Shown: positions 36,593 to 45,800 of the stretch, in pieces
How the letters are laid out: each line of letters opens with the position of its first letter
How positions within the stretch are numbered: position 1 is the first letter of the stretch
NCBI GenBank assembly: GCA_002718195.1
Contig: PBDU01000021.1
Span: forward strand, 1 to 64,000
Direction: 5' to 3'
Source of the DNA: Methanobacteriota archaeon
Lineage (GTDB): Archaea; Thermoplasmatota; Poseidoniia; Poseidoniales; Poseidoniaceae
DNA: 64,000 nt
Translations under genes and position numbers: made by a program
Notes under the pieces: model-generated
The model's database searches: none
Told to the model about the DNA's origin: nothing
The model's input: only the letters and a program-made list of their open reading frames with translations

Positions 36593-38035
36593 TTACTCTT
36601 CTTCTTTCCAAGTATGACTGGGTGAAGCATCTAACCAATGTATACCCTCAGATTTGGCTCTTATCACTCTGTAAATCACGAAAGCGGTAATCCAAAGTGA
36701 CGGTAAGGACATAATCGCTGCCTTCAGCATCGCATTATCATAACCATAATCATTGATCACCTTAAGTTCGACAACACCAGAATCACCAGGATTGTGCAAG
36801 ATGATGATTTGATACACTTTTGGTTGGTCGAAAGAAACTGTGACCTCTTGACCAGGTCCAATGGTTTGAACTGGGGCCAGAGTGCTTGCAATACTCCAAT
36901 TTAAATATCCTGACTGCATTGCTGGTTCTGAATATTGAGCGATGATTGTTATGAACTCGATCTCTTGAGTCAGGTCAAAATTGGTTATTGTAGAGTTTAC
37001 CTGATCTTCATAATCAATTGATTGGATAATCTCGATATTAGAATCGCCAGGTCCCAGCCTTAGAGAAACCCTATCATCTATGTTATTTGATTGGTATATC
37101 ACGGCAGATGAAATCAATGCCACCATAACCAAAACAACTATTCCTTCAAACAACAGATGACCTTTCACTTTTTGTTTTGTTACGCCTTTGAACCAACCAC
37201 CGTAGTCATTTCTTAGTCTAGGTTGAAGGTAGTGAATGAATAAAGCACCCATTCCTCCTATCAACAAACCTAACGGGATGTCTGTTATCCAATGTATACC
37301 TAAGTAGAGAATTGTGAACGCAAATAAGAGTGTATTCAGAACTACAAAAATATGATATCGCCTGTGTACCCAATCCTTCATCTTAATTCCTAATTGCCTT
37401 ACATGCAACCAATTTAATGCAATTATTCCAAATGGTATAGCGATGTGTAAAGACGGAACAGCGTTGTCCAGAGGATCATTTGCTATGTAAAACGAAGAGT
37501 ACATGCTATCATGATACAATAAAGAATCCATTCCAGCAATCCATGATGATGTGACCTCTACATTGAAAAACAGATAATAAGGAACTGCAAGAGCATAAAT
37601 GAGTAAGTAATTCATTGTTACCTTATCGCATAAATCACGCTCTCCGGTGTAGGCATAAAATACGGTTGTAACGTAAATCAAGAACAAATAAATGAAAAGA
37701 TAATGAAAATTAAGGAATGCTGTAAAAGTAGGATTAGCGAATGTATCTTGAATAAAGAGAACAATCTCTCCTTCAAATGAATGAATGTTTGACGTCCAAT
37801 GACCCGTTATTGCTTTTATTGGCTCATTTAAGTCGTCTGTGATACCTTTCCACTCTATGATTATCAAATAACCTAAAGCATGGAGGTAATATCTTTGTTT
37901 ATGGATAACGTCAACAATCTTTCTTAATGGTGTACGATTTTCTGGTGCATTGAGAGTAAATCCCCAGCATATCACTGGAGTTAAAATGAGTACTATAGAC
38001 ATCATAACTGTCCATGGGCTCATATCCTTGCCCAC
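36593..38035 (-). CDS. PAP2-type lipid phosphatase / inositolphosphotransferase-like membrane protein
   Basis: 480 residues. Multiple membrane helices; the PAP2 signature is split as NAVPSLHIAIPFGI (motif 2) and YLGIHWITDIPLGLLIGG (motif 3), giving the catalytic His pair of the chloroperoxidase/PAP2 fold. The first motif (KxxxxxxRP) is not evident, as in the Aur1/Ipt1-like subgroup. After about residue 300 there is a membrane helix, an extracytoplasmic beta-rich domain of ~120 residues (LGPGDSNIEII ... VVELKVIND), and a final helix before a short tail. Expected role: transfer or removal of phosphate on membrane lipids. The external domain is unusual for the family. Confidence 0.72.
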   Translation of the reverse strand: MGKDMSPWTVMMSIVLILTPVICWGFTLNAPENRTPLRKIVDVIHKQRYYLHALGYLIIIEWKGITDDLNEPIKAITGHWTSNIHSFEGEIVLFIQDTFANPTFTAFLNFHYLFIYLFLIYVTTVFYAYTGERDLCDKVTMNYLLIYALAVPYYLFFNVEVTSSWIAGMDSLLYHDSMYSSFYIANDPLDNAVPSLHIAIPFGIIALNWLHVRQLGIKMKDWVHRRYHIFVVLNTLLFAFTILYLGIHWITDIPLGLLIGGMGALFIHYLQPRLRNDYGGWFKGVTKQKVKGHLLFEGIVVLVMVALISSAVIYQSNNIDDRVSLRLGPGDSNIEIIQSIDYEDQVNSTITNFDLTQEIEFITIIAQYSEPAMQSGYLNWSIASTLAPVQTIGPGQEVTVSFDQPKVYQIIILHNPGDSGVVELKVINDYGYDNAMLKAAIMSLPSLWITAFVIYRVIRAKSEGIHWLDASPSHTWKEEE

Positions 38036-38069
38036 AACGAGTCCAATTTAGCAATTGCTCATAAAATTC

Positions 38070-38990
38070 TCATGATATCGGTGTAAATGCTTGAAAAAAA
38101 GGATGAAGGTCTGATAACGGAACAAGTGATTTTCCTGACCTTGAATTATGATCGGTGCCATGAAAATCTGAACCCGTCGTAACACTCAATCCCTGTAACC
38201 TAGCCGCAGTGAGTAATTCATGTCTGTAAACATCGCTGTGAGAGGAGTGAAATGCTTCTACTGCATCCACGCCACTTTTCTTTAGAGATTTCAATAAAAT
38301 TTCAGTAGGTACAGCGTAATTTTTGGGGTGAGCTAGCGATGTTATGCCGCCATAGTGTTTTACCATCGAAACCGCATCTGATATTGTCGGTTGGTCATTT
38401 TCCACATGTGCTGGCTTTCCATCCCCTATCCATGTTTCAAATGCTTCATCTGAAGTTTCAACGATACCAGCTGCGACCATTGCCTTCGCTAAATGAGGCC
38501 TTCCAATCGTATCGGTAGCGTAAGAGCGCACTTCTTCAAGTGAGATGTGGTGTCCAAATTCATTCAACCTCTCAAGCATGCTTTTCATCCTTTCAACCCT
38601 ATTTTCTTTGAATGGGGCTAGCCAATTTTCTATCTCCGCTATGGTTCCATCAGCTAGACATTCGATGGGAAAATATGCGAGAAGATGCCAAGAAGTTTTT
38701 GCGTTTTGAAGACCCATTTTTTGTTTGTAATCTTCTTGCGGAGCAATATCTGGCTTACATGTTATCTCTATTCCTGGAATAAAATTAATGCCTACCCTAG
38801 AGCAATGCTTTGCTGCTTTAATCCATCCAGCAGTGGTGTCGTGGTCTGTCAAAGACCAGTACTTCACTCCAGCTGATTTCATCATTTCAGCAACGGTCTT
38901 CTCATCGTACATGCCATCGCTATTCACCGTGTGGCTATGCAAGTCCCAATCTTGTGTCCAGCGCAAGTTATCACTCTCACAAAATGTCAT
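38070..38990 (-). CDS. PHP-domain metal-dependent phosphoesterase
   Basis: 306 residues from the ATG at 38990 (MTFCESDNLRWTQDWDLHSHT); the longer open frame overlaps the neighbouring gene and is unlike the family. The PHP metal-binding motifs are all present: DLHSHTVNSDG, SLTDHDTTAGW, FIPGIEITC, SLAHPKNY and TGSDFHG. This matches the TrpH/YciV subgroup, known for nucleotide phosphoesterase or 5'-3' exonuclease activity on short oligonucleotides. The first 14 bases overlap the end of the upstream gene, so the two are coupled. Confidence 0.85.
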   Translation of the reverse strand: MTFCESDNLRWTQDWDLHSHTVNSDGMYDEKTVAEMMKSAGVKYWSLTDHDTTAGWIKAAKHCSRVGINFIPGIEITCKPDIAPQEDYKQKMGLQNAKTSWHLLAYFPIECLADGTIAEIENWLAPFKENRVERMKSMLERLNEFGHHISLEEVRSYATDTIGRPHLAKAMVAAGIVETSDEAFETWIGDGKPAHVENDQPTISDAVSMVKHYGGITSLAHPKNYAVPTEILLKSLKKSGVDAVEAFHSSHSDVYRHELLTAARLQGLSVTTGSDFHGTDHNSRSGKSLVPLSDLHPFFQAFTPIS

Positions 38991-39900
38991 CCAAATCAGG
39001 GATTTCAGGAATATCGGGTGCTTTCGACATATCATCCAAAACGAGGTCATCCAAGTTAGGGATATCCAGTTTCTTTTCGAATTCAGTTACAGGTTCACCT
39101 TCTACATCCAGCATCTGATTAACTTCACCAATCAAATCACCTAAGTCCGGCATAGCCAAGTCGTCATCAGCACTCAACTCTGCAACTTCAGTGACTGTAA
39201 ATTCGGGCTCTTTCTCCACTTCACGCACGGGAAGCGGTAAAGATTCAACCACCGGTAATCCACCTATATTCGCACCTTTAGTTTCGTTATTTGAAGAGGG
39301 TAACGGTAAGTTATTATCCGATTTGGGCTTCTCAATATCTTGCTCTCGAACGACATTAAGAGAAGAAAACTGGTCATCAAACTCAGCAGTTCTATCCCTA
39401 ACTTCTCCCTTTTGTGATTGATAATTCTCAATAGTTCCTTCACCCAAATTATCGATTGCTGAAACTACTTTTTCTTGATCTAACGTTTGGGTTTCGCCTA
39501 AAACTTCCCTTAGAATGTCTCTAGCTAATTGACTGGTCTGACCAGTTGTTGTAGTTTGCTTGATTTGGACATTTGTAGATTCCAAATTTTCTATCATTTC
39601 TGTGCTTGAGAGATTGTTTAATTCAGGCACCGGAGGCTCAGTTCCTGCCCATCTTGCTACTAAGAAAATTAATCCCATTACGACCATCAAAATTGTATCC
39701 TGAGCAGTCCATGCTAAAGGAACCCAATATGGGTCATCAGTTAATCCTAAATTTTGAAGAATATATGCCGTTAGCAAGAATTTCTTGCTCGGTTCAACGA
39801 AAAACCAAATTCCTGCAAATGCGTTCAACAATACATATGCTAGAATGAATAAGCCAATGATTCGGCAAATCAAGGCTAATCTCGGCTTTCTTCCATCCAT
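38977..39900 (-). CDS. Membrane protein with long acidic tail
   Basis: 307 residues, not recognised. Hydrophobic segments lie at about 9-33 (LICRIIGLFILAYVLLNAFAG) and 66-85 (TILMVVMGLIFLVARW), with a shorter one between. The remaining ~215 residues are hydrophilic and strongly acidic, with Pro/Asp/Leu-rich repeats near the end (DNLPLPS, DLAMPDLGDL, DIPNLDDLVLDD, DIPEIPDLDDIL). The repeated P-x-L-D-D-L pattern looks like a set of short linear motifs for partner binding. It sits between folD and the PHP gene on the minus strand. Confidence 0.55.
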   Translation of the reverse strand: MDGRKPRLALICRIIGLFILAYVLLNAFAGIWFFVEPSKKFLLTAYILQNLGLTDDPYWVPLAWTAQDTILMVVMGLIFLVARWAGTEPPVPELNNLSSTEMIENLESTNVQIKQTTTTGQTSQLARDILREVLGETQTLDQEKVVSAIDNLGEGTIENYQSQKGEVRDRTAEFDDQFSSLNVVREQDIEKPKSDNNLPLPSSNNETKGANIGGLPVVESLPLPVREVEKEPEFTVTEVAELSADDDLAMPDLGDLIGEVNQMLDVEGEPVTEFEKKLDIPNLDDLVLDDMSKAPDIPEIPDLDDIL

Positions 39901-39909
39901 AACATCATC

Positions 39910-40782
39910 TCAAATTGTACTCTTGGCCGCATTTATTGTGTTTATCATCAACATTGCAATCGTCATTGGACCAACACCTCCTGGGACAGGAGAAAGCCAA
40001 GATGCAACTTCTGCCACATCGGGGTCAACATCACCTGTTAGCCTCCAACCTCTTTCAATGCTCAGGTCCTCAACCCTATTGATTCCTACATCTACAACAA
40101 CAGCACCTTGCTTTACCCAGTCTTTCTTTACCAATTCTGGTATTCCGACAGCTGCAACTAAGATATCAGCTTGCTTGCAAACTTCCGCTAAATTTTGGGT
40201 TCGAGAATGTGTGATAGTAACGGTAGAATCACAACCTTTTGCTGCAAGTAATAGACTCATAGGCATCCCAACAATCCTTGACCTTCCGAGAATGACAGCG
40301 TTTTTTCCTTCGGTTTCAATATTTGCCCACTTTAACATCTCTATGACGCCAGCAGGCGTACAAGGAAGCATTCCATCTGTTCTACCCTGAACCAATCTAC
40401 CCAAGTTTACAGGGTGAAATCCGTCAACGTCCTTAGAAGGTGAGATCAAATCAGTAATTCCTTCTTCATCCATGTGTTTGGGTAAGGGTGATTGGATTAG
40501 GATACCATGAATTGAGGCATCTGCATTCAATCTCTCTATTTCTGTTACCAATTCCGACTCAGTGGTGTTAGAAGGAAGAGAAATGTGGGTGGAAATAATT
40601 CCAAGCCTTTCACAAGCTTTGACCTTATTGTTGACATAGACATGGCTTGCCGGATCATCTCCAACAATAACCACTGCAAGATGAGGATTAACCCCCGAAT
40701 CCATACAATTCTGAACCTCTACTTTTAGGGAATTTTCAACAGCAGATGCACATAACCTCCCATCAAGTCTGGATGCTGTCAT
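39910..40782 (-). CDS. folD: Bifunctional methylene-tetrahydrofolate dehydrogenase / cyclohydrolase
   Basis: 290 residues. Interconverts methylene-, methenyl- and formyl-tetrahydrofolate. The catalytic Lys53 sits in YVNNKVKACERLGI; ILIQSPLPKHM, GFHPVNLGRL and PCTPAGVIEML form the folate site; VILGRSRIVGMP is the dinucleotide-binding loop; and VDVGINRV and GDVDPDVAE complete the pattern. Length and motif spacing are standard. The C-terminus is PGGVGPMTIAMLMINTINA, as in the family. It shows that this organism uses tetrahydrofolate C1 chemistry. Identification is firm. Confidence 0.95.
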   Translation of the reverse strand: MTASRLDGRLCASAVENSLKVEVQNCMDSGVNPHLAVVIVGDDPASHVYVNNKVKACERLGIISTHISLPSNTTESELVTEIERLNADASIHGILIQSPLPKHMDEEGITDLISPSKDVDGFHPVNLGRLVQGRTDGMLPCTPAGVIEMLKWANIETEGKNAVILGRSRIVGMPMSLLLAAKGCDSTVTITHSRTQNLAEVCKQADILVAAVGIPELVKKDWVKQGAVVVDVGINRVEDLSIERGWRLTGDVDPDVAEVASWLSPVPGGVGPMTIAMLMINTINAAKSTI

Positions 40783-40829
40783 GGACTGCGCTAGAAGAAA
40801 TCTATAATCTAACTTTGCAATGAAATAGT

Positions 40830-41282
40830 CTAAATTATTCCTCCACCAATTTCGCCTTCTTTGCCCTTCACAGTTGCAAATAAACGCTCTTCATCTTGGA
40901 ATGACTTGAACTCTAGAGAATTTCCACTTGGGTCATCGAGGAACATAGTTGCCTGTTCTCCGATTTTTCCAGGATATCTGATGTGCGGCTTTAGGCGGAA
41001 AATAACTCCTTTTGAAAGCAATTCATCGCGGAATTGATGCCATTGAGACCACTCCATTACAAGTCCGAAATGGAATGGTGGCACCTGTTTTCCATCCACT
41101 TTTCCACCATTTGAGTTATCTGGCATTTCGTCGACTAAATGGGCTACTATTTGATGCCCATGAAAATTGAAATTAATGGAGGAAGGAGTTCTTCTTCCAA
41201 TCTTGCAACCAATTATTTCTACATAGAAATCCTCAGTAGAAGTCAAATCAGAAACTGGAAATGCAAGATGAAAAGGGCGCAT
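40830..41282 (-). CDS. Glyoxalase/VOC-fold metalloprotein
   Basis: 150 residues from the ATG at 41282; the longer open frame runs back into the tRNA gene and is rejected. The start MRPFHLAFPVSDL and TEDFYVEIIGCKIG are a classic VOC first module, with His5 as metal ligand; PPFHFGLVM supplies a second His; and FLDDPSGNSLEFKSF supplies the metal-binding Glu near the C-terminus. Domain is certain, substrate is not: lactoylglutathione lyase, dioxygenase or resistance-type activities are all possible. The C-terminus ends in a Gly-rich VKGKEGEIGGGII. Confidence 0.82.
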   Translation of the reverse strand: MRPFHLAFPVSDLTSTEDFYVEIIGCKIGRRTPSSINFNFHGHQIVAHLVDEMPDNSNGGKVDGKQVPPFHFGLVMEWSQWHQFRDELLSKGVIFRLKPHIRYPGKIGEQATMFLDDPSGNSLEFKSFQDEERLFATVKGKEGEIGGGII

Positions 41283-41327
41283 ACTCCTAATCAACCGATT
41301 AAGCAAATGAAGTTTGGTAATGTTAGA

Positions 41328-41399
41328 GCCAACGGAGGGACTCGAACCCCCGACCGTCGGATTACAAATCCGACGCACTACCAGCTATGCTACGTTGGC
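41328..41399 (-). tRNA. tRNA-Thr (anticodon TGT)
   Basis: 72-base tRNA on the minus strand. The acceptor arms GCCAACG and CGTTGGC pair over 7 bases; the anticodon stem is TCGGA/TCCGA around the loop TTTGTAA, giving anticodon TGT (window 41364-41366), which reads ACA. The T arm is GGGGG-TTCGAGT-CCCTC. No CCA is encoded; the base after the acceptor stem is T, as usual for archaeal tRNA-Thr. No intron. Confidence 0.93.
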
Positions 41400-41425
41400 G
41401 CAAGCCGACCGAGTAACCAACCATT

Positions 41426-41436
41426 TTTCAATAAAT
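41426..41436 (-). promoter_or_regulatory. TATA-like box for tRNA-Thr
   Basis: On the minus strand, TTTATTGAAAA lies about 27-37 bases upstream of the tRNA 5' end, the normal distance of an archaeal TATA box from the transcription start. Confidence 0.4.
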
Positions 41437-41529
41437 TGGTAAAAAGGCAAGCAAAAATATAGTCAAATGGGAATTTTGTTGAAGGATTGAAAGCAACATA
41501 ATCAAAATGCTGACCCTTTTAGCGCAGCC

Positions 41530-42828
41530 ATGCACGGTGATGATGTCCCGTCTTTTTTCAATGAGGAAACTCATGACAAGAAGGGAAATGATGCTATCTT
41601 TGCTATGCTTGCTAGATGCATGGAGGCAAAATCTGCAGGTGCTGATGTCATAAACGCAACCGTTGGTTCCTTACTTGATGATGATGGCATATTAGCAATC
41701 AACTCAGTTGTTTTGGAACAACTCAAAAACGCAGAATCAATTGAGTACGCTGCATATTCTCCATTGGGCGGGAAACCAGATTTCCTAGATCTATCAATAA
41801 CCACCGCTCTAGGACATGTTCGCTCTAAATTGGAGAACTTGGGAATAATGGCTACCTCAACTGCAACTCCTGGCGGTTCCGGAGCACTGCGAATGTCAGC
41901 AGCCAATTTGGCATCCCGTGGAGATAAGGTATTACTCCGAGAGAGACATTGGGGACCATACCAAGGTTTCCTTAGAGAAGCCGGTTTAAAGAGCGCTACA
42001 TGGCCTTTGTTAGGCACTGACTCGGAAGATTCACACCCTGATTTTGCCATGCCAGAATTTGAAACTGCACTTACAGATTTAATCAACGAGCAAGATCGTG
42101 TTCTAATCTGGCTAAATGACCCTGCCCACAACCCTACTGGCTTGTCAATGTCTCCCAGTGCAAGGGACGATTTACTCGATATCGTGATGGCACAGGCTTC
42201 GTCAAATCTTCACAAAGGAGTCACACTATACATCGATAGTGCCTACACTCTATACGCTGAGGAAACTCATGGATGGGCTGAAACTATTCTGGAGGCAATT
42301 GAATCAGGATTGCCTTGGCCTGAAAACTTGCTGATCTGTTTTGGCATTTCATTCTCTAAGTCTCATACGATGTACGGGATGAGGTGCGGAGCGATAGTAA
42401 CCGTTCATCCGAATCAAGAATTATTGGAAAGAATCGATGAGATTTTTGTAGCTACTGGAAGATCTACTTGGTCGGCACCAACAAGGCTTCCTCAGGACGC
42501 AATAGTCAGAATACACTCAGATGAACAATTAAGTCTGAAGTGGGAGGAAGAAAGGGATGCGTTCACAAAATTACTGAAGGATAGAAGAGACAAATTGCTA
42601 TCCAGTTGTTCTGACCTAGGAGTTAAATTAGTCCCAAGTCATGATGGTTTTTTCGCATTCTTGGAACATGACAACCCATCGGCAATCTCCGAGGCTTGTG
42701 CGTCAAGACACGTGTATGTAGTTGCCTTAGCAGGCGGTGTAAGAATTGGAGTTTGTGCTGCAAATCAAAATCAAATGACAAGGCTAGCAGAGACTCTGAA
42801 ATACGCTATTGAGGAAGTTAATGAGTGA
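41530..42828 (+). CDS. Class I/II aminotransferase, aspartate/aromatic type
   Basis: 432-residue PLP aminotransferase. AGADVINATVGSLLDDDG and YAAYSPLGGKPDF resemble the aspartate/tyrosine aminotransferase start; TPGGSGALRMSAANL is the PLP phosphate region; WLNDPAHNPTGLSMS is the NPTG motif; IDSAYTLYAEE contains the PLP-binding Asp and Tyr; and SFSKSHTMYGMRCG has the Schiff-base Lys. The closest subgroup appears to be aromatic amino acid aminotransferases. The ATG at 41530 is the first in frame. It is followed within 9 bases by a small zinc-ribbon membrane protein. Confidence 0.85.
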   Translation: MHGDDVPSFFNEETHDKKGNDAIFAMLARCMEAKSAGADVINATVGSLLDDDGILAINSVVLEQLKNAESIEYAAYSPLGGKPDFLDLSITTALGHVRSKLENLGIMATSTATPGGSGALRMSAANLASRGDKVLLRERHWGPYQGFLREAGLKSATWPLLGTDSEDSHPDFAMPEFETALTDLINEQDRVLIWLNDPAHNPTGLSMSPSARDDLLDIVMAQASSNLHKGVTLYIDSAYTLYAEETHGWAETILEAIESGLPWPENLLICFGISFSKSHTMYGMRCGAIVTVHPNQELLERIDEIFVATGRSTWSAPTRLPQDAIVRIHSDEQLSLKWEEERDAFTKLLKDRRDKLLSSCSDLGVKLVPSHDGFFAFLEHDNPSAISEACASRHVYVVALAGGVRIGVCAANQNQMTRLAETLKYAIEEVNE

Positions 42829-42837
42829 GGAAAAAAC

Positions 42838-43218
42838 ATGCGCAGCAACAAGGAAAATTTCCTAATTGCAGGAATTATTTGTTTAGTTAGTGGGGCATTT
42901 TTTACAGTCGCAGGATTATTCGCATTTTCTACAACCGTTGGCATAGGAGGGCTAATTTTGTTTATTCTTGGGATGTCAGCACCATCTCCAGAAAGCAGTA
43001 TGACCGAGGAAGAAATCAAGAATTGGAAGCCAAATGCCCAGAAAATGGCTGACGCAGGTAGAATCATGTACAGAGTGGATACAACTATCGATGAGCCCTA
43101 CAAAACAACCATTCTTTGTGGAGCGTGTGGATTCATTGGTGAAGTCGACGGAAAAAGACCAGCATCTTACACTTGTTCAAATTGCGACACGATGCTTTGG
43201 GAAGAGGAAGAAGAATGA
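42838..43218 (+). CDS. Small membrane protein with C-terminal zinc ribbon
   Basis: 126 residues. Two hydrophobic segments at about 8-45 (FLIAGIICLVSGAFFTVAGLF and GIGGLILFILGM) are followed by a soluble part ending in a zinc-ribbon: CGACG and CSNC (CxxC...CxxC about 18 apart), then a run of Glu. The ATG follows GTGAGG by 7 bases. Function unknown; the ribbon probably faces the cytoplasm. Confidence 0.65.
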   Translation: MRSNKENFLIAGIICLVSGAFFTVAGLFAFSTTVGIGGLILFILGMSAPSPESSMTEEEIKNWKPNAQKMADAGRIMYRVDTTIDEPYKTTILCGACGFIGEVDGKRPASYTCSNCDTMLWEEEEE

Positions 43219-43275
43219 TGATTTAGACCAATTCGGAAGGGATGAATTGAATAAAAAAAAGGGATTGGGTCAATC

Positions 43276-44757
43276 ATGGAGAATCTAAGCTTAACCAATC
43301 CTGAGCGAAGATTACTTTCCAAAATGCAGGGAACAAGCAACCATTGGACAGTCCAGGAAGTTTTGTCTGCTTGTGAGTGGAATGACCAGGCTATCGCAGT
43401 AGGAGCAGGCGAGGGATTAGCAAATCAGGGGTTGGTTGAACAAATCATCGATTCCAAAACTATAGTGCAAATCGGGAAAAATGGAATTGAAGCACTAGAA
43501 AATGGTTTGCTTGAATCAAGGCTATGGAGCTGGATTTGTGAGAGCAAAGAAGCCACGATGTCTAGTTTATCTCAAAATTTTGAAAGGTCAGAGGCAGGAC
43601 CGGGTATTGGTTTGCTGAAAAAATTAGGAGTATCAATACAAGGTGGAGCACTGGTAGCTCAAGATCCAGATGCTGTAGAAAAAGAAATCCAAGCAAGATC
43701 AGAATTCCTTTCATCCTTGCCTAAGAATATCGAAGATTGTGACCCCGGAATGGTTGATAGCATGAAATCTAGAAAGGAGTTAATCGAAGTGTCGGAAACC
43801 ACAAGCCGAACTTGGATAGTTGCTGCTGAAGGAAATGCAATCGATTCATCTCTTCTTGTAGAGAAGGAAATCATTAGCGAGATAACCCCGGAATTGCTTC
43901 AATCAGATTCTTGGAGAGATGCGGAATTCAGAAGATTCGATGTAACTCTTGATTCTGCAATTCCAAAAAGAGGTAAATCTCATCCTATGCAGGCTTTGAT
44001 TGAGAGAATTCGCAGTATCTTTTTGGAGATGGGATTCTCTGAATTAGTCGATGATTATGTCCAGACTGCTGGATGGAATATGGATGCATTATTCATTCCG
44101 CAGGACCATCCTGCTAGAGAGATGCAGGATACTTTTTACTTAGACAATCCAAAATCTATCGACCTAAAAAAGGAGCATCTGGAACTTTGGAAATCAGTGC
44201 ATGAGAGTGGAGGAGATACTGGTTCAACTGGCTGGCAAGGAACATTTTCGGAAGACATCAGTAAGAAAGGGCTTCTAAGGACCCACACCACTGTAAATAC
44301 AATCCAATACCTAGCAGACAACCCAGATAAACCATGTAGGGTTTTCTCAGTTGATAGAGTCTTTAGGAAAGAAGCAATTGACAGAACTCATCTTCCTGAA
44401 TTTCATCAAATTGAGGGAATCATCATGGAAGAAGGGGCCACTTTGGCTATGCTTGTTGATACGCTCAAAACATTCTATGCTAAGATGGGTTACCCAGAGG
44501 TAAGAGTTAGACCAGCATATTTCCCATACACTGAACCCTCGCTTGAGGTTGAGGTAAAGTGGAGAGGCAAATGGCTTGAGTTAGGCGGAGCCGGGATATT
44601 CAGACCAGAGGTTACCGAGCCATTAGGCGTTAAGCACCCTGTGTGTGCCTGGGGAATGGGCCTTGAGAGACTTGCAATGTTAGTACTTGGCCTGGATGAT
44701 ATCCGACAATTGTATATTTCTGATTTAGATTGGTTAAACTCTCAGCCAATCCTATGA
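43276..44757 (+). CDS. pheS: Phenylalanyl-tRNA synthetase alpha subunit
   Basis: 493 residues, the catalytic subunit of the alpha2beta2 enzyme, archaeal/eukaryal form. The N-terminal ~170 residues contain winged-helix units (PERRLLSKMQGTSNHWTVQEV). Class II motifs follow: THTTVNTIQYLA, VDRVFRKEAIDRTHLPEFHQIEGI (motif 2), FPYTEPSLEVEV and LGGAGIFRPEV, and GMGLERLAML (motif 3) with DIRQLYISDLDWL. The beta subunit gene does not follow; the next gene is a small membrane protein. Identification is firm. Confidence 0.95.
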   Translation: MENLSLTNPERRLLSKMQGTSNHWTVQEVLSACEWNDQAIAVGAGEGLANQGLVEQIIDSKTIVQIGKNGIEALENGLLESRLWSWICESKEATMSSLSQNFERSEAGPGIGLLKKLGVSIQGGALVAQDPDAVEKEIQARSEFLSSLPKNIEDCDPGMVDSMKSRKELIEVSETTSRTWIVAAEGNAIDSSLLVEKEIISEITPELLQSDSWRDAEFRRFDVTLDSAIPKRGKSHPMQALIERIRSIFLEMGFSELVDDYVQTAGWNMDALFIPQDHPAREMQDTFYLDNPKSIDLKKEHLELWKSVHESGGDTGSTGWQGTFSEDISKKGLLRTHTTVNTIQYLADNPDKPCRVFSVDRVFRKEAIDRTHLPEFHQIEGIIMEEGATLAMLVDTLKTFYAKMGYPEVRVRPAYFPYTEPSLEVEVKWRGKWLELGGAGIFRPEVTEPLGVKHPVCAWGMGLERLAMLVLGLDDIRQLYISDLDWLNSQPIL

Positions 44758-44768
44758 GGGGGATCAAC

Positions 44769-45416
44769 TTGAGCAACCAAGGATCAATCTCTTTGAATGA
44801 TTCAAACTCTATTTGGTGGAATAGAGGACTTGCAATTTTCATTGCCTTGCTAGCAATTTTTTCCGGTTTTAGCGCAGTAATAGGAGCAATTTTTGATTTT
44901 GGCACAATTCTAAATTTCATCGAGGCATCCACGGAGGAGATAGAAAAGCCAATTCATCCAGGAGATAATGCAACTGAGGAAGAATTGAAACTTTACGAAG
45001 AAGAAAAGATGGTCTTTGAAGAAATCAATATGACCCTTACCATGATGAGGCAAATGGAAGAAAAAAACATTCAAGACAAACAGATTTTGTTCTATGGTCT
45101 CACATTCTTAATCGCATTACCTGTGGTGGCTTTAGTTTGGACTAAGCATGAGTATTGGTTACAATCGGCAATAGGATGGGCCTCGTTTCAATTTGCTGGG
45201 TCAATTTGGTTGCAGGCAATCACAATACCTATCCTTGCTGAAATGTACTCTGGAGTCCCCGGAGGCAATTACATGCAGTACTCTGGATTTGCGAGTACTT
45301 CTGGCTGTAGCCTGCTGATTTTCGGATTCATCGCTTTAGTATATCTTTCCACAAGTGAAAAAGCAAATTCTATTCCAGATAGTGCATTTCACCTCAATTC
45401 TAAACAGAATTATTGA
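44769..45416 (+). CDS. Hypothetical membrane protein downstream of pheS
   Basis: 215 residues, not recognised. Hydrophobic segments occur near residues 18-45 (LAIFIALLAIFSGFSAVIGAIF), about 105-120 (FYGLTFLIALPVVALVW), 130-150 and 175-200, i.e. four helices, with an acidic loop (EEIEKPIHPGDNATEEELKLYEEEK) between the first and second. The TTG start at 44769 is preferred since GAGGGGG (44756-44762) lies 6 bases before it; ATG at 44754, overlapping the pheS stop, is the alternative. Possibly co-transcribed with pheS. Confidence 0.5.
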   Translation: MSNQGSISLNDSNSIWWNRGLAIFIALLAIFSGFSAVIGAIFDFGTILNFIEASTEEIEKPIHPGDNATEEELKLYEEEKMVFEEINMTLTMMRQMEEKNIQDKQILFYGLTFLIALPVVALVWTKHEYWLQSAIGWASFQFAGSIWLQAITIPILAEMYSGVPGGNYMQYSGFASTSGCSLLIFGFIALVYLSTSEKANSIPDSAFHLNSKQNY

Positions 45417-45453
45417 GAATAGTATTCAAATATTCCACCTATGATGGGTAGAC

Positions 45454-45795
45454 ATGCAACCACAGCACCCTGTTCAAATAGCAGTATCGAACACAGAAAC
45501 TATCGCAGGAGCAACAATCGTCCAATCCCTAGGACTTGTAACAGGCTCAACAGTTAGAGCGAAGAATATTGGAAAAGACATCATGGCAGGTTTGAAAAAT
45601 ATCGTTGGTGGAGAATTAGGAACCTACACTCAATTGCTCAATGAAGCGAGAAATCAAGCCTTGCAAAGGATGATGGCTGATGCTCAAGCAAGAGGAGCGA
45701 ATGCCGTTGTAAATGTCAGATTTGCAACCTCTGCTGTAGCTGGAGGGGCTGCTGAGCTATTTGCATATGGAACTGCGGTTATTGTCCAAGGATGA
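45454..45795 (+). CDS. YbjQ/UPF0145 family protein
   Basis: 113 residues. Matches the YbjQ (UPF0145) family of small pentameric proteins: IAVSNTETIAGATIVQSLGLVTGSTVRAK at the start, GGELGTYTQLLNEARNQALQRM, then GANAVVNVRFATS and FAYGTAVIV at the end. The family has been labelled heavy-metal-binding on thin evidence. A related but membrane-anchored gene follows 5 bases later, suggesting that the two products act together. Confidence 0.85.
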   Translation: MQPQHPVQIAVSNTETIAGATIVQSLGLVTGSTVRAKNIGKDIMAGLKNIVGGELGTYTQLLNEARNQALQRMMADAQARGANAVVNVRFATSAVAGGAAELFAYGTAVIVQG

Positions 45796-45800
45796 TCTAA

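Noticed and set aside
41139..41462. Open frame on the + strand through the tRNA-Thr gene
   Set aside because: Translates the complement of a well-formed tRNA and of the glyoxalase-fold gene; not a real gene.
41571..42131. 186-codon open frame antisense to the aminotransferase
   Set aside because: Lies within a gene with complete PLP motifs; its translation has no domain features.
43034..43288. 84-codon open frame overlapping the zinc-ribbon gene and the pheS start
   Set aside because: Out of frame with two well-supported genes and lacking any domain.
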